Source of the DNA: Bradyrhizobium glycinis
GTDB lineage: Bacteria; Pseudomonadota; Alphaproteobacteria; Rhizobiales; Xanthobacteraceae
Direction of reading: 5' to 3'
DNA length: 64,000 nt
NCBI RefSeq assembly: GCF_016031655.1
Contig: NZ_JACCHQ010000025.1
Location: forward strand, 62,001-126,000
The notes below the pieces were generated by a model. That model ran no database searches, had not been told where the DNA came from, and saw only the letters and a program-made list of their open reading frames with translations. The translations under genes were made by a program, and so were the position numbers. Shown piece by piece: positions 44,147 through 51,587 of the stretch (position 1 is the first letter of the stretch; each line of letters opens with the position of its first letter).

Positions 44147-45455
44147 GTCGCTGCCCATTGCGCTGCCGATCACGCTGCGGATGTACCGGCGCCTGGCCGC
44201 CGGCCTGGTGCCACTTGCGCCTGCGCTGATCAAGCGGCGGCTGAAGCAGGGCAAGGAGGATCCCGCTCGCGTCGGCGAGCGGCGGGGGCTGTCCCGCGAC
44301 GTGCGGCCGCATGGCCCGCTGGTCTGGATCCACGGTGCCAGCGTTGGCGAGGTGCTGGCGGCCGCCGCGCTGATCGAACGCCTGCGCGATCTCAATCTGC
44401 GCATCCTGCTCACCTCGGGCACGGTCACCTCGGCCGCGGTCGTCGCAAAACGCTTTCCGCCCGACGTCATCCACCAATACCTGCCGTATGACTCGCCGCG
44501 CTATGTCGCGCGCTTCCTCGATCATTGGAAGCCGTCGCTGGCGCTGTTCATCGAATCCGATTTGTGGCCGAACCTGATCCTCGCCGGCGCGGCGCGGCGG
44601 GTGCCGATGGTGCTGATCAACGGGCGGATGTCGCCGCGTTCGTTCCCGCGCTGGCGGCGCATGCACGGTACCATCTCGGCGCTGCTGTCGCGGTTCGACA
44701 TCTGTCTTGCGCAGTCGAAGACCGATGCCGAGCGCTTTGCCGCGCTCGGTGGCCGCGACGTGGCGACGACGGGCAATCTCAAGCTCGACGTGCCCGCGCC
44801 CCCGGCCGACCCCGCCAAGCTCGAACGGCTGATGGCGATGACGCGCGGGCGGCCGATCGTCGTCGCTGCCTCGACCCATCCGGGCGAGGACGAGATGCTG
44901 GTCGCGGCGCATCGCAGCCTGGTCGGGTTCTTCCCGCAGCTTCTCACCGTGATCGTGCCGCGGCACCCGGATCGCGGCACCTCGATCGCAGGCCTCGTCA
45001 CGGCGTCCGGCCTGAAGCCCAGCTTGCGCTCGCGCGAGGAGCTGCCGACGGCGACGACCGACATCTATGTCGCCGACACAATGGGCGAGCTCGGCCTGTT
45101 CTATCGGCTCTCGGAAATCGTCTTCATGGGTGGATCGCTGATCCACCATGGCGGGCAGAATCCGATCGAGGCGATCAAGCTGGGCGCCGCGATCGTCCAC
45201 GGTCCGCATGTGTTCAACTTCGCCGACGTCTACGAGGCGCTCGATACCAGCGGCGGGGCGCGGCAGGCCGACACGCAGGAGGCGCTGGTCAAGCAGCTCG
45301 GCCAGTTGCTGGCCGATCCCGTCATCCGCGACAAGATGCAGCGCGCCGCCTCCGGCGTGGTCGAGCAGCTTGGCGGTGCGCTCGATCGCACCATGACCGC
45401 GCTCGAGCCGTATCTGCTGCAGTTGCGGATCGAGATGGGGGCCGCCAATGCGTGA
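44139..45455 (+). CDS. waaA: Kdo transferase WaaA (KdtA)
   Basis: A 438-residue GT-B glycosyltransferase at the inner membrane. It adds Kdo sugars to the lipid A precursor. N-terminal motifs LVWIHGASVGEVLAAAALIERL (residues 61-82) and FIESDLWPNLI, and the C-terminal GELGLFYRLSEIVFMGGSLIHHGGQNPIEA donor-site segment are all typical. An ATG-containing frame extends ten codons upstream; 44139 (MPKSLPIAL) is chosen. lpxK overlaps its stop by eight bases. Confidence 0.93.
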   Translation: MPKSLPIALPITLRMYRRLAAGLVPLAPALIKRRLKQGKEDPARVGERRGLSRDVRPHGPLVWIHGASVGEVLAAAALIERLRDLNLRILLTSGTVTSAAVVAKRFPPDVIHQYLPYDSPRYVARFLDHWKPSLALFIESDLWPNLILAGAARRVPMVLINGRMSPRSFPRWRRMHGTISALLSRFDICLAQSKTDAERFAALGGRDVATTGNLKLDVPAPPADPAKLERLMAMTRGRPIVVAASTHPGEDEMLVAAHRSLVGFFPQLLTVIVPRHPDRGTSIAGLVTASGLKPSLRSREELPTATTDIYVADTMGELGLFYRLSEIVFMGGSLIHHGGQNPIEAIKLGAAIVHGPHVFNFADVYEALDTSGGARQADTQEALVKQLGQLLADPVIRDKMQRAASGVVEQLGGALDRTMTALEPYLLQLRIEMGAANA

Positions 45456-46464
45456 GCCGGCCTTTTGGTACCGGCCACGTTCCCTCCAATCATACGCGCT
45501 ATGGCCGCTCGGAGCGGTCTACGGGGCGATCACTGCACGGCGCATGCTGCGCCAGGGCGTGGACGCCGGCATCCCCGTGATCTGCGTCGGCAACTATCAT
45601 GTCGGCGGTGCCGGCAAGACGCCGACCGTGCTGGCGTTGACCAAGGTCCTGCGCGAGCTCGGCGAGACGCCTGTCGTGCTCAGCCGGGGCTATGGCGGGC
45701 GCCTGAAGGGGCCGGCGATGGTCGACCGCTCACGCCACAGCGCGGCCGATATCGGCGACGAGCCCCTGATGATGGCGCGTGACGTCCCGGTCGCCGTCGC
45801 GCGCGACCGCCTCGACGGCGTCGCACTGGCGAAGTCGCAAGGCGCCACCGTGATCCTGATGGATGACGGCTTCCAGAATCCTGCTCTGTTCAAGGATGCC
45901 TCGCTGATCGTGATCGACAGCGAGCGCGGCCTCGGCAACGGCGAGGTGTTTCCCGCAGGCCCGCTGCGCGCACCGCTTGAGGTGCAGCTCGCGCGCACCG
46001 ATGCGCTGGTGCTGATCGGCGGCGGCAATGCCGCCAACGACGTCGCGGCGGAGATCGCGAAGCGGAACAAGCCCGAGCTGCGTGCGCGCCTGAAGCCGGA
46101 TGCGGCCTCGCTCGCGCAGCTGCTCGGCAAGCGGGTGTTCCCCTTCGCCGGCATCGGCGATCCCGAGCGTTTCTTCCGCACCCTGCGCGCGAGTGGGATC
46201 GACGTCGCGCGCACGCGCGCCTTCGCCGACCACCACATGTTTTCGGAAGGCGAGATCGCGGCGCTCGCAGCGGAGGCGCAGCGCGAGCAGCTCACGCTGG
46301 TGACCACGGAAAAGGATCTTGCACGCTTGCGCGACCGCGCAGGCATACCTGACGGCATCGTGCCGTTGGCGGTTCAGCTCGAATTCGATGACCCGGCGAA
46401 GCTGCGGCAATTGATCAGCGATCATCTGTACAGAGCGCGCGAGCGAAGATTCAGTGCGCGCTGA
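45448..46464 (+). CDS. lpxK: Tetraacyldisaccharide 4'-kinase LpxK
   Basis: A 338-residue P-loop kinase at the inner membrane that phosphorylates the 4' position of the lipid A disaccharide. The P-loop region is VICVGNYHVGGAGKTPTVLAL (residues 45-65), followed by VVLSRGYGG, ILMDDGFQNPAL, and the C-terminal FADHHMFSEGEI and TTEKDLARL. The start overlaps waaA. This is the last gene of the run; about 250 bases without a clear gene follow. Confidence 0.95.
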   Translation: MREPAFWYRPRSLQSYALWPLGAVYGAITARRMLRQGVDAGIPVICVGNYHVGGAGKTPTVLALTKVLRELGETPVVLSRGYGGRLKGPAMVDRSRHSAADIGDEPLMMARDVPVAVARDRLDGVALAKSQGATVILMDDGFQNPALFKDASLIVIDSERGLGNGEVFPAGPLRAPLEVQLARTDALVLIGGGNAANDVAAEIAKRNKPELRARLKPDAASLAQLLGKRVFPFAGIGDPERFFRTLRASGIDVARTRAFADHHMFSEGEIAALAAEAQREQLTLVTTEKDLARLRDRAGIPDGIVPLAVQLEFDDPAKLRQLISDHLYRARERRFSAR

Positions 46465-46720
46465 TCGCGCAGCGTGAGGCAACGTCTCTACCCTAGTCGC
46501 GAAACGCGAAATGTCGCTGCTGGCGAATCTTCTTCCGCGCGTTGTTCACGCAGGACGAGATCAAGCAGGTCCGCCAGAACGCGGCGAAGCTGCGTTCCTC
46601 CTATTCGCCGCCGGGAAGCTGATCGCCGGACCCAGAGCGCAGCCGCCGTCGTCGGACGACGCGGCGGCTGTACTCATGTCGAAGCCGGACTCATGTCTGC
46701 AACGAGCCGAGGGGGCATGC
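46465..46720. other. Intergenic region with possible decayed small gene
   Basis: From 46511 a frame reads MSLLANL, and from about 46530 the next frame reads FFRALFTQDEIKQVRQNAAK and stops at 46622. The second part has the look of a real amphipathic helix, so a one-base shift may have broken a small gene of about 37 codons. An imperfect hairpin AGCCGCCG... ...CGGCGGCT (46638-46666) follows without a T-run. Weak evidence. Confidence 0.3.
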
Positions 46721-46807
46721 TCACCACGCGCCGACGGCCATCAATCCGATGATGGTCAGGCACGACATGCAGGCCACGACGAATGTGTAGCATTCGGGTG
46801 TATTCAT
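46721..46807 (-). CDS. 28-residue membrane microprotein
   Basis: The sequence reads MNTPECYTFVVACM, then SCLTIIGLMAVGAW and stop. It is a single hydrophobic helix from about residue 9 with a short polar N-terminus, typical for a small single-pass membrane protein. A GGGAG site stands six bases before the ATG. Three cysteines are unusual in so short a peptide. No family recognised. The call rests on the ribosome-binding site and the continuous hydrophobic run. Confidence 0.5.
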   Translation of the reverse strand: MNTPECYTFVVACMSCLTIIGLMAVGAW

Positions 46808-46879
46808 TGCCGTCTCCCAAACTGTTGCCAATTGCTTGGTCACTGCTACGCGGGAGTGATCGCCGCTCTCGGAGCCGCT

Positions 46880-47065
46880 TCAATTCGGCTGGCCGTGATC
46901 GGTCTTGCAATGTGCGTCCGTTCTCTCATCGTCACCTTGCGTCGCGGGACGATGATCTGCTGCAATAGCTTCAGTGCGCTCGGCCGCGATCAAGAGCTGC
47001 TTGCGCATCTCAGCGAGACGGGCGCGGCAATATTCACGATAGAGCAGGTCGAAAATGGCGGGCAT
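46880..47065 (-). CDS. Small helical protein of unknown function
   Basis: A 61-residue frame starting MPAIFDLLYREYCRARLAEM, a convincing amphipathic helix, continuing RKQLLIAAERTEAIAAD and ending in a polar, less structured tail. The ATG at 47065 follows GGGGGTGATC; an ATG four codons earlier is possible. It lies 72 bases before the 28-residue membrane gene on the same strand, so the two may be cotranscribed. No family recognised. Confidence 0.45.
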   Translation of the reverse strand: MPAIFDLLYREYCRARLAEMRKQLLIAAERTEAIAADHRPATQGDDERTDAHCKTDHGQPN

Positions 47066-47474
47066 GATCACCCCCATCGATTAATTTACGATTACAGGTA
47101 TTCCACCGCGAATTTTCAAGGTGATCGTAGCCCGTTGGGTGGCTCTTCGATATGAGCCCGTTCACAGACCGCGCCAATTCCAATGCTCGATGGCTGTTTG
47201 GTTGACCTGATCGTCTGTGCGATAAAAGAACAGGGCTAGTTACCTAACAAGCAGTATAGCAGTTCTCTGTTTCGGCAGAACTTCATCAAACAACTCTAGG
47301 GCGCCGAACCGCAGCAAAGAATCCAACCACAAGGCGAAACGACTTACCCACGGCTGCAAGGTATGTAGAACGCAAGCGACCGGCACGACAGCGACCATCT
47401 TGCTGAGTTGCCGGCGATGCCGCGCGGGAACATCGCCCTGTTCCTTCGCGCGGCAAAACCGCCGGTCGACGACC
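47066..47474. other. Intergenic region behind the pilus operon
   Basis: About 400 bases, lower in G+C than the surroundings. One 84-codon frame on the minus strand (47240-47494) starts inside the TadE-like gene and has no ribosome-binding site; it is not accepted. No terminator with a T-run was found. Confidence 0.4.
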
Positions 47475-47852
47475 TCAACTCGGAAAACATGCACGCGCGG
47501 TCAGCGTCACCGGGGACAGGTTGATGATCTGCGGAAACTCGAATGAATAGCTCGCGCTGACCTGGTTGCCGCACGCGGCCGTGGCAAAGCTGAATGTCCC
47601 CGGCGGGAGCGTGAGGCCGAAGGCCTGCTGGGCAGCGTAGGTGGTTATGGCGCTGCTGCTCGGGCAGAGCGTGTTGTTGACGGTCGCGCAGCGCGCCGCC
47701 ATTTCGCTGCCATGCTGGAGTCCCAGCTGAGTCCAGAACAAAAGTCCGCATTCGATGATCCCGAATATGAACAGGAAGAACGCGGGAGCGGTCAGCGCAA
47801 ATTCCAGCGCTGAGGCGCCCCGCGTGTCTCGCCATAATGCGGTGAGTTTCAC
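47475..47852 (-). CDS. TadE-like pilus assembly protein (second)
   Basis: A 125-residue pseudopilin-like protein. KLTALWRDTRGASALEFALTAPAFFLFIFGIIECGLLFWTQ contains the TadE signature: a short basic leader, then G-A-S-A-L-E-F-A-L with the conserved Glu, then a membrane helix. The rest is a small extracytoplasmic domain with cysteines (ARCATVNNTLC, AACGNQ, ARACFPS). The GTG start overlaps the upstream gene stop as GTGA. Part of a three-gene operon. Confidence 0.82.
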   Translation of the reverse strand: MKLTALWRDTRGASALEFALTAPAFFLFIFGIIECGLLFWTQLGLQHGSEMAARCATVNNTLCPSSSAITTYAAQQAFGLTLPPGTFSFATAACGNQVSASYSFEFPQIINLSPVTLTARACFPS

Positions 47853-48352
47853 TGCAGCCTCGTGGTGGACTGCGCGGTGTACGTGTATGTGGCCGCCACG
47901 ATCTGATAATCGATGATGGTAGAGTACGTCGCTCGCGCGGAGACCGTCGTATATGTTCCGGCCGGCGCACCGCCGGCACAGACCGTTCCGCAGCTGGTGG
48001 CGCTGACGCCCGCACTCGTTGGACATCCGCAGAATTGGACCGGCGGAGGTGAAGCGGTGATGTTCGTCGCGCTGGTGGCACTTGCAACGGCGTTCGCGAT
48101 GCCGTTCGTGTCGAAGCCGCGCGCAATCGCGTACTGGGCTCCCGCTTGCGCGGCATTTTCGACCTGCATCTTGCGATAGAGGGCAAGCCCGATGTCCGTG
48201 ATCGAGACGACCATCAGAGACAGCACGGGAATCAGAATCGCGAATTCGGCGGCCGCGACGCCCCGTTGATCGCCGGCCGCATTGCGCACGTGCCGCGCCA
48301 GAGAACCAAGCAATCGACGGCCGAACCTGGATGAGAAATTCTGGATCTGCAT
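47849..48352 (-). CDS. TadE-like pilus assembly protein (first)
   Basis: A 167-residue protein. GDQRGVAAAEFAILIPVLSLMVVSITDIGLALYRKMQVENAAQAGAQYA is a full TadE-type motif with conserved Glu in AAAEFA, a membrane helix, then the Q-V-E-N-A-A-Q-A-G-A-x-Y-A segment. A Cys-rich region (QFCGCPTS, ATSCGTVCAG) and an Ala/Thr/Tyr-rich end follow. Start at 48352 is preferred; five codons earlier is another ATG that overlaps the upstream stop. TadE/F minor pilins belong to Flp pilus or Tad secretion systems. Confidence 0.85.
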   Translation of the reverse strand: MQIQNFSSRFGRRLLGSLARHVRNAAGDQRGVAAAEFAILIPVLSLMVVSITDIGLALYRKMQVENAAQAGAQYAIARGFDTNGIANAVASATSATNITASPPPVQFCGCPTSAGVSATSCGTVCAGGAPAGTYTTVSARATYSTIIDYQIVAATYTYTAQSTTRLQ

Positions 48353-48363
48353 CGCTCCAAACC

Positions 48364-49659
48364 TCATTCGACGAGCTGCGCGGTTTGCGAACCGATCGTC
48401 GCGGTGCCGAGCGCGGTGCAATTGACCTGCAGGTTCGATGTGCCGCTGAAGGTCAGCGTGTCCGCGATGATCTTGGTGCAGGATGTGCTGGTGCCGTTGC
48501 CGCCGCTGAAGCTGAGATTGGCCTTCGGCAGGTAGATGGCACCGCCGAAATTCTGCGTGCTGCCGCCGGTCAGATTGAAATTGGTCCCGGCCGGCATGTT
48601 GCGGTCGCCGTACATGACGATGCCCTTCAAGGGGCCGCTGGTCGGCCCGGTCAGGTCGACCGTCGCGTTGCTGCCGATTGAGGCGGTGCCCCAGTCGCTG
48701 CCAGAGCCCGTGAACACCAGGGTGACGCCGCTGCCGGTGATGGTGGCATTTCCGGCGACGCTCAAGCTCGCGCCGTCCAGATAGTAGATGCCCGGATTGA
48801 GGTTCAGGACCGCGCCGGCATTGACCGTAATGCTTCCCATGTAGCAGCCGGGGTCGAGCGAGTTTGTTTTTCCGTTGGCGTTGACCGTGATCTTGGCATT
48901 GGTGCAACTCGGCCGCGCAGGCGGAGAGACGTCGGCATAGGGATCGGCGACAGGCGTGATGTGCGTCTTGACCCCGTTGGTCGCCGTGATGCTGCTCGCG
49001 CCGGAGACGTCGCCGACCACGCCGACCTGGTTCGCCGCGACCGTGGCGCTGCCGGCGACGTTGAGCGAGGGGCTTGCGCTCGAGTTGCTGTAGAGATTGC
49101 ACTTGATCAGGTTGAGTTGGTTGCCGCCGCTGACGTTGACAGCGGGGCTTGCGCTCCTGTTGAGCGCAAGGACGCAGCCCGTCCCGGAATTGGGCACCGC
49201 GACCGAGCGCGCGGTGATTGGCACGCGATCCGAGCCGAACAAGGCCGATAGCAGCCGACGCTGCGGTTGACTGACGATGACTTCGATCGCCTGCGAATTC
49301 GACGCTTGACTGCCGGTTTTTGGCGGCTGGTTCACCGTGACAGTGACGTCGTTCGCCCCGTCGGTGTAACCATAATTTGCCGCGACCGCTTTGGCTTCCG
49401 ACGAAGGGTCGGCCCCTGCACTGGCAGCGGTCGCAGCGCTGACCGCGCCGGAATCTGCGACGCTCTGCATGTTCTTGTGCTTGTAGTACCACCAGCCCAC
49501 TTCCGTTCCGAGGCCGGCGGTGCCGACCAGGACCGGCATGAGCAGCGCAGAAATGAGCACGTAGCTGCCCTGCTCGTCGCGGATGAACCGTTCAAGCAAA
49601 TGATCCTTTGAGCTCGAAGGTGCACCGAACGAACGGCTGAAAGTTCTCCGGAGGTCCAT
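48364..49659 (-). CDS. TadG-like protein with TadE-type N-terminus
   Basis: A 431-residue protein. The N-terminus has a basic leader and a membrane helix with FIRDEQGSYVLISALLMPVLVGTAGLGTEVGWWYYKHKNMQSVADSGAVSAA, the putative Flp pilus TadG/DUF2134 motif. The remaining ~330 residues are an extracytoplasmic, Gly/Ser/Thr/Asn-rich domain of repeated short strands (NVSGGNQLNLIKCNLYSNSS, TVNAGAVLNLNPGIYYLDG), suggesting a beta-helix. First of three overlapping genes; no tadABC motor genes are in the window. Confidence 0.82.
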   Translation of the reverse strand: MDLRRTFSRSFGAPSSSKDHLLERFIRDEQGSYVLISALLMPVLVGTAGLGTEVGWWYYKHKNMQSVADSGAVSAATAASAGADPSSEAKAVAANYGYTDGANDVTVTVNQPPKTGSQASNSQAIEVIVSQPQRRLLSALFGSDRVPITARSVAVPNSGTGCVLALNRSASPAVNVSGGNQLNLIKCNLYSNSSASPSLNVAGSATVAANQVGVVGDVSGASSITATNGVKTHITPVADPYADVSPPARPSCTNAKITVNANGKTNSLDPGCYMGSITVNAGAVLNLNPGIYYLDGASLSVAGNATITGSGVTLVFTGSGSDWGTASIGSNATVDLTGPTSGPLKGIVMYGDRNMPAGTNFNLTGGSTQNFGGAIYLPKANLSFSGGNGTSTSCTKIIADTLTFSGTSNLQVNCTALGTATIGSQTAQLVE

Positions 49660-49900
49660 CGTTCCTGCCCGATTGCCACTTTATCCCGAGGCAATGTGGT
49701 GCAGGCCGGCTTAAATGGGCCCCAATGGAAGCCGGACAATTTTAGATATCGGCGAACATTCAGCCGGCATTCATGGCCGCAATCTTATTGAATGAAGCCG
49801 TCCAGGAGAGTCAGATGAAATTGCGGTCTGCAATTGTTACCGCCAGCCCCGTGTGTCTGCCGGTTTTGCCCGCTCTGCGAGAGTTACGAGAGCCGAAGGA

Positions 49901-50125
49901 TCACGACTGCTTCAGCGCGCCGGGAAAATGCCGCTGCAGCACCGCGGCAGGCGTGGAATAGGCCTCCTGCAGGTCGACGCTCCAGTACTTCAGCTCGTCG
50001 AGCGGGATGCGGACGTCGGTGATCGCGCAGCGCACGAAGGTCCCCGGCGAGATCACGCGGAAATCGCCGTCGAGATATTGCACCTGCGCTTCGCCATGGC
50101 CCGAGGGGCCGAACTTGTTCAGCAC
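49901..50125 (-). CDS. DUF2093 family small protein
   Basis: A 74-residue protein in which EAQVQYLDGDFRVISPGTFVRCAITDVRIPLDELKYWSVDLQEAYSTPAAVLQR is the full DUF2093 domain. Function unknown. The start is a GTG (MLNKFGPSG). In related bacteria, as I recall, it lies near xseA; here a hydrolase gene and a small gene lie in between. No cofactor motif seen. Confidence 0.8.
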   Translation of the reverse strand: MLNKFGPSGHGEAQVQYLDGDFRVISPGTFVRCAITDVRIPLDELKYWSVDLQEAYSTPAAVLQRHFPGALKQS

Positions 50126-50319
50126 GGTCGAAAGTCTCCGCGGAAAGCCTCTCCACGGAAAACCGTGGAAGGCACGATGTGTTGGACGGGATGTAGCATA
50201 GATGGGGTGGCTTGTCCGCCCGTTAAACCCACCGGTTCGTGATGATTTGCCGCCGTTCTCGCATGATAAGGCTTCAGTCGAAGGGGCGCTGGTTCCGGCA
50301 GCTCCTGCGGCAGATTCCG

Positions 50320-51108
50320 ATGCGACTGCGACTGACGGCTTTGTTCCTGACGCTGTTGATGTCGGCCGCGCACGCCGGCCCGGCGCCGCAGCCGGTGGAG
50401 ATTCCGCTCGCCTCCGGGGTGCTCCATGCGCAGCTCTACAAGCCGGAGGGCGCGGGGCCGTTTCCGGCCGTGATCGCGCTGCACGGCTGCGGCGGGCTGA
50501 GTAGCCATTCCGATCCCGTGCTGCCGCGCTATCGCGATTGGGCCGAGCGCCTGCTCAAGGCCGGCAATGCCGTGCTGCTGCCGGACAGCTACGGCTCGCG
50601 CGAGCTCGGCCCGCAATGCCGCGTCAAGGAGATGCACGTCAAGGCGCGGCGCGAACGCGTCGCCGATATCGCGGCCGCGCGCGCCTGGCTGATGCAGCAG
50701 CCTTTCGTGGCGCAGGACCGTGTCAGCCTGATCGGCTGGGCCAATGGTGCGAGCGCGCTGCTGTGGGCTGTGCGTCCGCAGAGCGCAGGGCGCGATCACG
50801 GTCCGGATTTCCGCGCCGCGATCGCGTTCTATCCGGACTGCCGGATCTCGGCGGGCCTGGGCTGGAGCACGCGGGTCCCGACGCTGGTCTTGATCGGCGC
50901 CGATGACGAGGTGTCGTCGCCGCCGGCCTGCCGCCAGATGGTGGAGGGCGCGCGCGGCCGCAGCGCGCTGGCGCGCATCGTGGTCTATCCCGGCGCCGAC
51001 CACGATTTCGACCGCGCCGGCACGCATGCAGCCGCCGCACCCGACCCCTTGGAGGCCGAGGCCCGCGCCGCCTCGGAGAAGGACGTCGCGCAATGGCTGG
51101 CGCGGTGA
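50320..51108 (+). CDS. Dienelactone hydrolase-family protein, exported
   Basis: A 262-residue alpha/beta hydrolase. The start at 50320 gives a signal peptide (MRLRLTALFLTLLMSAAHAG); earlier starts at 50263 or 50242 would add 19-26 basic residues. Motifs: PAVIALHGCGGLSSHS (oxyanion loop), VSLIGWANGASALLW (nucleophile elbow G-W-A-N-G, in which Asn stands where a Ser or Cys nucleophile is expected), VLIGADDE and YPGADHDFD (Asp and His). The replaced nucleophile is odd and raises doubt about hydrolase activity. Confidence 0.75.
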   Translation: MRLRLTALFLTLLMSAAHAGPAPQPVEIPLASGVLHAQLYKPEGAGPFPAVIALHGCGGLSSHSDPVLPRYRDWAERLLKAGNAVLLPDSYGSRELGPQCRVKEMHVKARRERVADIAAARAWLMQQPFVAQDRVSLIGWANGASALLWAVRPQSAGRDHGPDFRAAIAFYPDCRISAGLGWSTRVPTLVLIGADDEVSSPPACRQMVEGARGRSALARIVVYPGADHDFDRAGTHAAAAPDPLEAEARAASEKDVAQWLAR

Positions 51109-51115
51109 TGGGAGC

Positions 51116-51202
51116 CGTAGCCCGGATGGAGCGAAGCGAAATCCGGGGTCGTGCCCCAGGCTGCACCGTCCCGGATTATGCTTGCGCTCCATCCGGGCTA
51201 CG
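51116..51202. repeat. Palindromic intergenic repeat, CGTAGCCCGGATGGAGCG-type
   Basis: Left CGTAGCCCGGATGGAGCG pairs with right CGCTCCATCCGGGCTACG; inner ATCCGGG / CCCGGAT. A perfect 18-bp outer stem. Confidence 0.9.
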
Positions 51203-51292
51203 CACCCGTCCCGGAATCGACGGCTCGCGCATTCGGTTTCAGCCCGTGGCCGCGCCATCATTCGACCACGATGTCGATTAAACGCATCTCAC

Positions 51293-51442
51293 ATGCGCAA
51301 CCGCATCACGCTCTTCGCCTCCGCCCTGGTCGTCTTCACCGTCGCGATCCTGCTGTTCGAAGCCCACGCCGGCGCTCCCCATCGCGCGCCGGACCATTGC
51401 GGCTTCTGGACCACGATCGAGGCGGGATTGTCCTGCCGCTGA
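51293..51442 (+). CDS. Small membrane or secreted protein (49 residues)
   Basis: MRNRITLFASALVVFTVAIL opens a hydrophobic helix up to about residue 24 (ending LLFEAHA), then a short polar part with two cysteines (PDHCGFW, GLSCR). It could be an anchored or cleaved small envelope protein. No strong ribosome-binding site. Length and composition look coding; family unknown. Confidence 0.5.
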   Translation: MRNRITLFASALVVFTVAILLFEAHAGAPHRAPDHCGFWTTIEAGLSCR

Positions 51443-51478
51443 AGTAGATTTGAATGAGGGACGCGCTGCCTCCACGTC

Positions 51479-51563
51479 GTCATTGCGAGCGCAGCGAAGC
51501 AATCCAGAATCTCTCCGCGGAAGCAGTCTGGATTGCTTCGTCGCAAGGGCTCCTCGCAATGAC
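51479..51563. repeat. Palindromic intergenic repeat, GTCATTGCGAGCGC-type
   Basis: Second copy of the element at 5627-5705; the right arm is slightly altered (GTCGCAAGGGCTCCTCGCAATGAC), so the outer stem is interrupted. Confidence 0.85.
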
Positions 51564-51587
51564 GCGGATAGAGCCCGCCCTGCCTTC

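Noticed and set aside
47240..47494. 84-codon minus-strand frame behind the pilus operon
   Set aside because: Starts inside the TadE-like gene, no ribosome-binding site, no recognisable protein features.
47849..49492. 547-codon minus-strand frame covering the TadG-like gene
   Set aside because: Only its last 167 codons (from 48352) are the real TadE-like gene; the upstream part is an out-of-frame reading of the TadG-like gene.
49815..49961. Short plus-strand frame starting MKLRSAIVTASPVCLPVLPA behind a GGAG site
   Set aside because: The start region is attractive, but the hydrophobic part ends early and the rest is antisense to the DUF2093 gene; perhaps a remnant of a secreted protein, not enough to call.
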